From assembly GCA_022736535.1 (NCBI GenBank), contig DZCT01000220.1:1-8112 (forward strand): a stretch of 8,112 nt of DNA. Reading direction: 5' to 3'. The position numbers and the translations under genes are program-made. The stretch's first letter is position 1; each line of letters opens with the position of its first letter. Below the pieces are notes generated by a model that was not told the DNA's origin, made no database searches, and saw nothing but the letters and a program-made list of their open reading frames with translations. Of this stretch, positions 1 through 4,465 are shown in pieces. The DNA comes from Desulfatirhabdium butyrativorans (GTDB lineage: Bacteria; Desulfobacterota; Desulfobacteria; Desulfobacterales; JAIFKL01).

Positions 1-36
1 TACTTTGCGTATCCTTTGCGTCCTTTGCGGTAAAAA
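1..36. repeat. CCTTTGCG-type intergenic repeat fragment
   Basis: The window opens with three close variants of a TTTGCG unit (CTTTGCGTAT, CCTTTGCGT, CCTTTGCGG). The same family recurs at 4306-4335 (CTCTGCGCTCTCCGCGTCC...) and, in reverse orientation, at 2396-2424. A reading frame crosses this stretch, but its translation is the low-complexity CVLCG type that such repeats give, so I do not call a gene. The rest of 37-234 is AT-rich and carries no supported gene. Confidence 0.55.
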
Positions 37-119
37 ATTATGTCGAACTCACGTTAAAACAGACAAACCCGTTTTACCGAAAGGCATTTTCAGCTTTCCC
101 GCTGTTCCCGCTTCCTCTG

Positions 120-163
120 AAATTGTGAAAAGCCCGAAAATTTTTTTTGTGTTTTCACAATTT
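120..163. promoter_or_regulatory. 12-bp perfect inverted repeat upstream of the binding-protein genes
   Basis: AAATTGTGAAAA (120-131) and TTTTCACAATTT (152-163) are perfect reverse complements separated by 20 bases that include a run of eight T. The element lies about 100 bases before the leader ORF. It could be a bipartite operator, or a hairpin acting on the preceding transcript. The T run is inside the loop and not after the stem, so it is not a canonical intrinsic terminator. The sequence cannot separate these roles. Confidence 0.4.
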
Positions 164-234
164 TTATCATTTCCTGATTCAAATTTGCATTTATTCGTGC
201 TAAAAGGAGATTTTTATCATTCCGGAGAAAACTG

Positions 235-349
235 AAAATGTGTAAAAAAAGGAGGTTTGTCAGATGAAACAGGCTCTGAAGAAAATGATGAAAAAAATGT
301 GTCAAAAAAGGAGGTTTGTCAGATGAAACAGGCGGTGAAGAAGGTGTTC
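235..349 (+). repeat. 59-bp tandem duplication of a translation start region
   Basis: Bases from 235 match bases from 294 at a constant offset of 59. Both copies contain AAAATGTGT, an A run, GGAGG, TTTGTCAG, ATGAAACAGGC and TGAAGAA. The first about 46 positions differ at one base only (A244 versus C303). Divergence begins after ATGAAACAGGC. Each copy therefore carries a complete GGAGG with an 8-base spacer and an ATG (264 and 323). Because 59 is not a multiple of three, the two ATGs are in different frames, and the upstream one opens a separate short ORF. Confidence 0.85.
264..326 (+). CDS. 20-codon leader ORF overlapping the first binding protein gene
   Basis: ATG at 264 has the same GGAGG (251-255) and 8-base spacer as the main gene. 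It reads a very basic 20-residue peptide beginning MKQALKKMMKK and ending KRRFVR, then stops at TGA 324-326. The stop overlaps the ATG of the next gene (323-325) as ATGA, the usual layout for translational coupling. Its first residues copy the signal-peptide start of the downstream protein, which fits its origin from the 59-bp duplication. There is no hydrophobic core, so the peptide itself would not be exported. The signals for translation are clear. Whether the product matters, or only the act of translating it, is not visible. An alternative reading from TTG 257 would fuse 22 residues in frame onto the binding protein ahead of its signal peptide, which is less plausible. Confidence 0.5.
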   Translation: MKQALKKMMKKMCQKRRFVR

Positions 350-1303
350 AAAACAGTGCTGATCCTGCTTGCAGTATCGCAGATGGGGATCGGCGCAGCC
401 GGGGCTGAAAAAATCAGGCTCTACGCGTCCGGCTGGTCCGTGAACGAACTGCTCAGAGGCATGAAAAAACTCGGTCAGTTGGATGAATTTGAGCTGATCC
501 ATGACAAATTTGAAACCTGCATCTATAAGCTTAAAAAAGGAGAGGCGGATATAGTGGCAGGCATGACCCTGTTTGAATTTATCGCTTCTCAGCATGAATC
601 TCAGGACATCGTGTTGATTGCTGTTATGGATTACAGCGCGGGCGGCGATGTGATGATTCTGCGCCCGGAAATCCGCTCCGCATCGGACCTGAAAGGAAAA
701 ATCGTGGGCGTTCAGGCAAATTGTGTGTCAATTCAATTTCTGGACCTGTATCTGAAGAAAAACGGCATGTCTTTAAATGACATCAGAATTGCCCATATAC
801 CGGTGGAAAATGTGGCAAAAGCTTATGCCTCCGGGACATCGCTTGCCGGCATTGCCGGGGGCGGCGCTCCGCTCTCCGATGAAGCCGTCGGCGCGGGCGG
901 CAGGATCGTTGCCACCAGCAAGGATTTTCCGGAAAAAATCATTGACGGATTTGCGGTAAACCGCAAATCGCTTCAGAAAAACAGGGAAGTGTATAAAATC
1001 TTTCTGAAAAAATGGTTTGCCGCTGTCCGGGACCCGGCTGTTGCGGAGAAGTCCGCAGAGGATTTGAAAATTCCGCCAGATGAATTTAAAAAATGGCTTG
1101 AAACCACTTATATTTATCAGGATGCCGCCTCATCTCTCGGCATGTTCCCCAAAGCAAAAGAGGTTACCCGGGAACTTCAGGAATTTTTCAAAACCGTGCC
1201 TGCCGGTCTTCCGCCTGCGGCAGCCCGTCTGTTCGGCAAAGAGCCGCTGAATGCGGATTCATGGTTTGACGATTCGCTGTTGCGGGAACTGCTTAAAGAA
1301 TAA
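323..1303 (+). CDS. Periplasmic solute-binding protein, SsuA/THI5 (NMT1-like) family, paralog 1
   Basis: This 326-residue protein starts at ATG 323, chosen because GGAGG (310-314) precedes it by 8 bases and because a normal Sec signal peptide then begins: a Lys-rich n-region, hydrophobic core around VLILLAVSQMGIGAAG, and likely cleavage after AGA near residue 28. The mature part has the two-lobed binding-protein pattern. DLKGKIVGVQ in the middle is the typical SsuA/THI5 lobe-2 entry, preceded by KKGEADIVAGMTLFEF. It is clearly paralogous to the next gene, sharing FPEKII, FLKKWFAAV-DPAV, LQEFFKT and FGKEP...DSWFDDSLL. Relatives bind small nitrogen or sulfur compounds, pyrimidine precursors or similar molecules; the ligand here cannot be read. 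One segment, IAGGGAPLSDEA, replaces the GWMPFIDEA of paralog 2 and may change the pocket. No transporter permease or ATPase is adjacent. The gene lies first in an apparent SBP-SBP-chemoreceptor unit. Confidence 0.8.
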   Translation: MKQAVKKVFKTVLILLAVSQMGIGAAGAEKIRLYASGWSVNELLRGMKKLGQLDEFELIHDKFETCIYKLKKGEADIVAGMTLFEFIASQHESQDIVLIAVMDYSAGGDVMILRPEIRSASDLKGKIVGVQANCVSIQFLDLYLKKNGMSLNDIRIAHIPVENVAKAYASGTSLAGIAGGGAPLSDEAVGAGGRIVATSKDFPEKIIDGFAVNRKSLQKNREVYKIFLKKWFAAVRDPAVAEKSAEDLKIPPDEFKKWLETTYIYQDAASSLGMFPKAKEVTRELQEFFKTVPAGLPPAAARLFGKEPLNADSWFDDSLLRELLKE

Positions 1304-1318
1304 GCGGCGCGGGCGGCA

Positions 1319-1338
1319 CCTCTCCCTTAAGGGAGAGG
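1319..1338. repeat. Perfect 20-bp palindrome, CTCTCCCTT/AAGGGAGAG family
   Basis: CCTCTCCCTTAAGGGAGAGG is fully self-complementary and lies 15 bases after the stop of the first binding protein gene. Two near copies with TTGA at the centre occur at 5965-5988 and 6101-6124. There is no following T run, so terminator function is not supported. The surrounding spacer also contains a direct repeat of AGAATAAGCGGCG (1298-1310 and 1361-1373), meaning the end of the gene has been copied into the spacer. Confidence 0.7.
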
Positions 1339-1372
1339 GTCAGGGTGAACCCGCCCTGCAAGAATAAGCGGC

Positions 1373-1392
1373 GTGGGCAGCAAGCTGCCCAC
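1373..1392 (+). repeat. Compact hairpin before the second binding protein gene
   Basis: GTGGGCAG (1373-1380) and CTGCCCAC (1385-1392) form a perfect 8-bp stem around CAAG, followed by CCTAC. The form GTGGGCA...TGCCCACCCTAC is a repeat seen in several bacterial genomes. It ends 10 bases before GGAGG of the next gene, so in RNA it would sit just upstream of the ribosome-binding site without covering it. Confidence 0.6.
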
Positions 1393-1411
1393 CCTACAAA
1401 AAGGAGGCGTT

Positions 1412-2518
1412 ATGAGCATCAAAACAAAAGTTGCCGGTATCATGATCTTTCTGGCGCTGACCGCATGGGGCTCAAGTCCGGCTGATGCCCAGAAACAGAA
1501 CCTGTGTCATGCCGGATGGCCCCCATGGCAGTTTGCCAGAGGCATGGCAATGCTCGGTCAACTGAATGATTTCAACATCCACCGCGAAACCTCCGAAACC
1601 TGCATGTTCGGACTCAAAAAGGGAAAATACGATATAGGCATTATGACCCTTTTTGAATTTATCACTGCCCGGTATGATTCGGACACCGTTGTCATCGGCG
1701 TCACAGACTACAGCGTCGGCGGCGATGCTGTTGTGCTGCGCTCCGAAATTCAGTCTGGTGCCGAACTCAGGGGCAAAGCCGTCGGACTGCAGACCGACAC
1801 CTTCTGTCTTTATCTGCTGTATCTGTATCTGAAAAAAAACGGACTGACATTGGATGAGATCAGACCCGTTCATATCGGCGCGGAAAATATCGGCAAAGCC
1901 TTTGTCGCAAACAGAACGCTTGCCGGTGTTGTCGGATGGATGCCGTTTATTGACGAAGCCCTCGCAAACGGCGGAAAATTGGCGGCAAGCAGCAGGGATT
2001 TTCCTGAAAAAATCATCACCATGATGACCGTCAGGCAGGCTGCCTTGCAGAAACACCGGGGGGTTTACAAAGATTTTCTGAAAAAGTGGTTTGCCGCGGT
2101 TTATGATCCGGCAGTATTGGAAAAAGTCGCGGAATATAACAAAAAGTCTGCGGCGGAATTTAAGAAATCTCTGGAATGCGCCTATATGTATCCCGATGTC
2201 CCATCCGCTCTTCAGGCTTTTCCGAAAATGCGGGAGACCGCTCAGGAACTTCAGGAATTTTTCAAAACCGAACCTGCCAATCTTCCGGCTGCGGCTGCGC
2301 GCTTTTTCGGAAAAGAGCCTCAGAAAACGGATTCATGGTTTGATGATTCGCTGTTAAAAGAAATCAGTCAATGGACTTTACCGGAAATAAAAAATTTCTC
2401 GCAGAGGGCGCAGAGAGCGCAAAGCTGTCGGAATGTCATTTCGAGCGTAGCGAGAAATCTTTCTTTGCGGCCCAGGCTGAGAACAGATGCGGGAGACTCA
2501 GCCGCTTATTTCCGATAA
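1412..2518 (+). CDS. Periplasmic solute-binding protein, SsuA/THI5 (NMT1-like) family, paralog 2, with repeat-derived C-terminal tail
   Basis: ATG 1412 follows AAGGAGG (1401-1407) by four bases and opens a clean signal peptide (basic start, core IMIFLALTAWG, likely cleavage after ADA near residue 29). An upstream in-frame ATG at 1373 would add 13 residues inside a hairpin repeat and is rejected. The 368-residue protein parallels paralog 1 throughout: GWPPWQFARGMAMLGQL, SETCMFGLKKGKYDIGIMTLFEF, ELRGKAVGLQ, GWMPFIDEA, FLKKWFAAVYDPAV and DSWFDDSLL. It keeps the GW-P motif that paralog 1 lacks. Paralog 1 ends a few residues after DSWFDDSLL, but this frame runs on for about 45 residues (from W321) through two intergenic-type repeats, giving SQRAQRAQ and NVISSVARNLS. 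The tail is probably acquired readthrough and not a functional domain. The gene follows paralog 1 after 108 bases. Ligand unknown. Confidence 0.8.
   Translation: MSIKTKVAGIMIFLALTAWGSSPADAQKQNLCHAGWPPWQFARGMAMLGQLNDFNIHRETSETCMFGLKKGKYDIGIMTLFEFITARYDSDTVVIGVTDYSVGGDAVVLRSEIQSGAELRGKAVGLQTDTFCLYLLYLYLKKNGLTLDEIRPVHIGAENIGKAFVANRTLAGVVGWMPFIDEALANGGKLAASSRDFPEKIITMMTVRQAALQKHRGVYKDFLKKWFAAVYDPAVLEKVAEYNKKSAAEFKKSLECAYMYPDVPSALQAFPKMRETAQELQEFFKTEPANLPAAAARFFGKEPQKTDSWFDDSLLKEISQWTLPEIKNFSQRAQRAQSCRNVISSVARNLSLRPRLRTDAGDSAAYFR
2396..2424 (-). repeat. CTTTGCG...CTCTGCG repeat, reverse orientation, inside the CDS tail
   Basis: TTCTCGCAGAGGGCGCAGAG followed by AGCGCAAAG is the reverse complement of the repeat at 4306-4335 with a few differences. 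It is translated as part of the extra C-terminal tail of the second binding protein. Confidence 0.6.
2434..2462 (+). repeat. GTCATTTCGA...GAGAAATCT family repeat inside the CDS tail
   Basis: TGTCATTTCGAGCGTAGCGA followed by GAAATCTTT is a member of the same family as the two arms at 6015-6049 and 6063-6091. In the frame of the second binding protein it gives NVISSVARNLS, a translation well known as a sign of intergenic repeats read as protein. Confidence 0.75.
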
Positions 2519-2542
2519 TATCTTAATGAATAAGGAATTTCG

Positions 2543-2581
2543 GAATGCAGGGGGCGGTATTTCATGCCGCTCTCTGTATTC
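2543..2581 (+). promoter_or_regulatory. 16-bp RNA hairpin directly before the chemoreceptor ribosome-binding site
   Basis: Bases 2543-2558 (GAATGCAGGGGGCGGT) pair without a gap to 2566-2581 (GCCGCTCTCTGTATTC) around the 7-base loop ATTTCAT: twelve Watson-Crick pairs and four G-U pairs. The G-U pairs hold only for RNA from the + strand; the opposite strand would have A-C mismatches, so this looks like an mRNA structure and not a DNA palindrome. It ends six bases before GAGG (2587-2590), the ribosome-binding site of the receptor, and begins 24 bases after the stop of the second binding protein. There is no U tract. Likely roles are protection of the upstream binding-protein mRNA or tuning of receptor translation; this is inference. 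Confidence 0.6.
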
Positions 2582-2595
2582 TAAACGAGGACGCC

Positions 2596-4029
2596 ATGAG
2601 CATCAGATTAAAATTATTCATCAACTCCGCCATCACCATTTTTTGTCTGTTCAGCCTCGGCATCAGCGGATTTTTCTTTATCAGCCGGGTGGCAAATGTC
2701 TCGCTGCTGCTGGTTCAGGAACAGGCAGCCCCACTGCTGAACCTTGCAGAGGCTGAACAGAATATATGGGAAGTCATGTTCAGAATCAATGTCCATATCG
2801 GAACCACAGACCCTCAGAATATGGAGAATATTGAAAAAGAATTGCCCCGATACAGTTCTCGGGCAAAATCGAAATTTGCTTCCCACGGAGAAAAAGAAGC
2901 GGACAGAACCCGCACGGCAGCAGACATTCAGGCATTTGAAAGCCGGTGGGATAAATTCTTTCAGATCGGTATGCAGGTGATTGAGGCAAGCAGAGGATAT
3001 GCCAAAGAACACGCCATGTCGCTGATGTCCGAACAGGGAAAACAGGAGTTTGATCTGGCATTGTCGCTGATTCGCTCCATGTCGGAAAAACACAAAAAAA
3101 TAATGTTCGAACTCAAAGACGAAGCCCTTGCTGTCCGAAAACATTCGCTGATGTATCTGATCCTTTTTATATCGCTCACTGTCACAGCCTCTCTGTGCGC
3201 CAGCGCGTTTATTTCCCGTTCAATCACCGGTCCTATAAACCGGATTGTGGAAAAACTGACAGCGTGCAGCTCGAGTTCGGAACAGTCCGCAGAACAGACT
3301 TCCATGTCAAGCAGGTCACTGGCTGAAACCACCTCACGGCAGGCTGAGGCCATTGAAAAAACCTCGTCTTCGGTTGAAGAAATGTCCGCCATGACCCGCC
3401 GGAATGCGGATAACGCGGCAGAAGCGGAACGGCTCACCGAAGAGGTCCGAAAAATTGCCGAGCGCGTGGGAGATTCTATGAGCGATCTGACGCATTCCAT
3501 GAAAGATATTTCTGAAACGGTCAGACAGACGCAGGGGATTGTGAAAACCATTGATGAAATTGCCTTTCAGACCAATCTGCTGGCATTGAATGCGGCGGTG
3601 GAGGCTGCCCGCGCCGGCGAATCCGGAGCCGGTTTTTCCGTGGTGGCGGATGAAGTCAGAAATCTGGCATTGCGGGCATCTCAGGCTGCCAAAAATACAA
3701 ATTCGCTGATTGAGACCGTTATCAGAAAAATCCAGCAGGGGACAGAACTGACAGAAAAAACAGATACAGATTTTTCCGAAGTGATGAACAGTTCGTCAAA
3801 AGCCAGCAAACTGGTGGGCGACATTGCATCGGCTTCCGAGGAACAGGCGCAGGGCGTCGGGGACATCGGCAATGTGATCGGCGATATGGAAAGAATCACT
3901 CAGGACAATGCCGCGAATGCGGAAGAAACCGCTTCGATAGCAAAAGAAATGTCTGAACAGTCCGGGCAGATCAGGGAATTTGTGGATCAGTTGATGTCGC
4001 TTGTCAGGGGCAGGAGCCGCCCAGGCTGA
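2596..4029 (+). CDS. Methyl-accepting chemotaxis protein, two-TM, helical periplasmic sensor
   Basis: The 477-residue protein starts at ATG 2596, with GAGG five bases upstream; the start matches a basic N-terminus (MSIRLKLF) leading into TM1 (about 10-30). Residues about 31-184 are periplasmic and look all-helical, without cache-type motifs, most like a four-helix-bundle sensor. TM2 is about 185-206. RSITGPINRIVEKL follows, the beginning of a HAMP, but no clear full HAMP can be seen before the coiled coil begins (EQSAEQTSMSSRSLAE). The kinase-control hairpin is unmistakable at about 319-358: DEIAFQTNLLALNAAVEAAR, AGESGAGF, SVVADEVRNLA. Flanking helices carry Glu/Gln-rich heptads suited to methylation. 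No C-terminal CheR/CheB pentapeptide is present; the protein ends RGRSRPG inside an inverted repeat. Its position behind two binding proteins suggests sensing through them, as Trg and Tar do with sugar-binding proteins. Confidence 0.95.
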   Translation: MSIRLKLFINSAITIFCLFSLGISGFFFISRVANVSLLLVQEQAAPLLNLAEAEQNIWEVMFRINVHIGTTDPQNMENIEKELPRYSSRAKSKFASHGEKEADRTRTAADIQAFESRWDKFFQIGMQVIEASRGYAKEHAMSLMSEQGKQEFDLALSLIRSMSEKHKKIMFELKDEALAVRKHSLMYLILFISLTVTASLCASAFISRSITGPINRIVEKLTACSSSSEQSAEQTSMSSRSLAETTSRQAEAIEKTSSSVEEMSAMTRRNADNAAEAERLTEEVRKIAERVGDSMSDLTHSMKDISETVRQTQGIVKTIDEIAFQTNLLALNAAVEAARAGESGAGFSVVADEVRNLALRASQAAKNTNSLIETVIRKIQQGTELTEKTDTDFSEVMNSSSKASKLVGDIASASEEQAQGVGDIGNVIGDMERITQDNAANAEETASIAKEMSEQSGQIREFVDQLMSLVRGRSRPG

Positions 4030-4079
4030 GAACAGATAAAAAAATGACAGCAAACGGCGGGAACAATCTGTTCTCAGCC
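4024..4079. repeat. 14-bp inverted repeat containing the chemoreceptor stop codon
   Basis: GGCTGAGAACAGAT (4024-4037) is perfectly complementary to ATCTGTTCTCAGCC (4066-4079) across a 28-base loop. The receptor's TGA (4027-4029) lies in the left arm. GCCCAGGCTGAGAACAGAT (4019-4037) also occurs identically at 2470-2488, in the tail of the second binding protein. The stem could slow exonucleases or assist termination, but no T run follows. A mobile repeat that captured the end of both genes fits better. Confidence 0.65.
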
Positions 4080-4092
4080 CGGTCCCGCCCTC

Positions 4093-4111
4093 AATGTCAT
4101 TAAGTTAAGAG
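4093..4111 (+). repeat. Solitary IS4-like element end
   Basis: AATGTCATTAAGTTAAGAG differs by one base from the left end of the 93-bp element starting at 4155 (AATGCCATTAAGTTAAGAG). I see no separate right end for it, so it may be the relic of an earlier or nested insertion. The following hairpin CCCCCC-TTGA-GGGGGG (4120-4135) and the G-rich run to 4144 are another common intergenic repeat type. Confidence 0.5.
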
Positions 4112-4141
4112 CTGAAAATCCCCCCTTGAGGGGGGGCAGGG

Positions 4142-4260
4142 GGGTGTTTCCGGCAATGCCATTAAGTTAAGAGAAAAATATAGCGGAAATGTAGGTCGGG
4201 GTTCGCAGGCTCACCCCGACCTACGAAATTGTTAACTTGACGGCATTGGGTGTTTCCGGC
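4142..4260. mobile_element. Candidate 93-bp MITE (4155-4247) with IS4-like ends and 13-bp direct repeats
   Basis: The element proper is 4155-4247. Its ends are AATGCCATTAAGTTAA (left) and TTAACTTGACGGCATT (right), inverted repeats that match at 14 of 16 positions. It is flanked exactly by GGGTGTTTCCGGC at 4142-4154 and 4248-4260, a 13-bp direct repeat that has the form of a target-site duplication. Inside is a perfect 12-bp stem, GTAGGTCGGGGT (4191-4202) with ACCCCGACCTAC (4213-4224). There is no room for a transposase. The ends resemble those I recall for IS4 (TAATGCCGATCAGTTAAGG), and IS4-family elements duplicate about 10-13 bp of target; the family link is from memory and should be treated as likely, not proven. 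Confidence 0.6.
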
Positions 4261-4305
4261 GGGGTAAGAGGTACGGGGTTTTCCCTCTGTGGTGGCCTCC
4301 TGCCT

Positions 4306-4335
4306 CCTCTGCGCTCTCCGCGTCCTTTGCGAGAA
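4306..4335 (+). repeat. CTCTGCG...CCTTTGCG intergenic repeat
   Basis: CCTCTGCGCTCTCCGCGTCC followed by TTTGCGAGAA belongs with the fragments at 1-36 and 2396-2424. It sits in the 436-base gene-free region 4030-4465. A reading frame across this region (4237-4458) is built from repeats and has no protein-like features. Confidence 0.6.
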
Positions 4336-4384
4336 CTTTTTTTATTTCCGAAAAAGTATAGGGTCTTCAGGATTTTCGGAACAG

Positions 4385-4413
4385 TTATCCTGTCAGTCCT
4401 GTTCATCCCTGTT
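4385..4413 (+). repeat. ATCCTGT-CCTGTTCAT-CCTGTT intergenic repeat
   Basis: TTATCCTGTCAGTCCTGTTC followed by ATCCCTGTT is a tandem of CCTGT units, of a kind found between genes in many bacteria ('atcctgttaatcctgttcatcctgt'). It lies 53 bases before the dihydrolipoyl dehydrogenase start. I could not pick out a convincing promoter for that gene in the remaining spacer. Confidence 0.5.
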
Positions 4414-4465
4414 AAAAATCAGCCGTCATTCCGTATAAAGTCAGAAGAAATTAGGTGATGAATAA

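Noticed and set aside
185..220. Possible promoter (TTGCAT with TATCAT) before the leader ORF
   Set aside because: The spacing of about 24 bases is too long for a sigma70 promoter and no better pair is evident.
5..235. 76-codon + strand frame at the window start
   Set aside because: It begins in CCTTTGCG repeat DNA, has no ribosome-binding site and runs across an AT-rich inverted repeat; the translation has no protein-like pattern.
257..325. TTG 257 as the start of the first binding protein
   Set aside because: It would place 22 charged residues before a normal signal peptide and lies on top of the first duplicated ribosome-binding site; ATG 323 has a proper GGAGG and spacer.
1472..2056. 194-codon minus-strand frame opposite the second binding protein
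   Set aside because: It is antisense to a well supported exported protein and shows no family motif.
4237..4458. 73-codon + strand frame in the repeat island before lpdA
   Set aside because: Composed of MITE end, CTCTGCG and CCTGT repeats; no ribosome-binding site.
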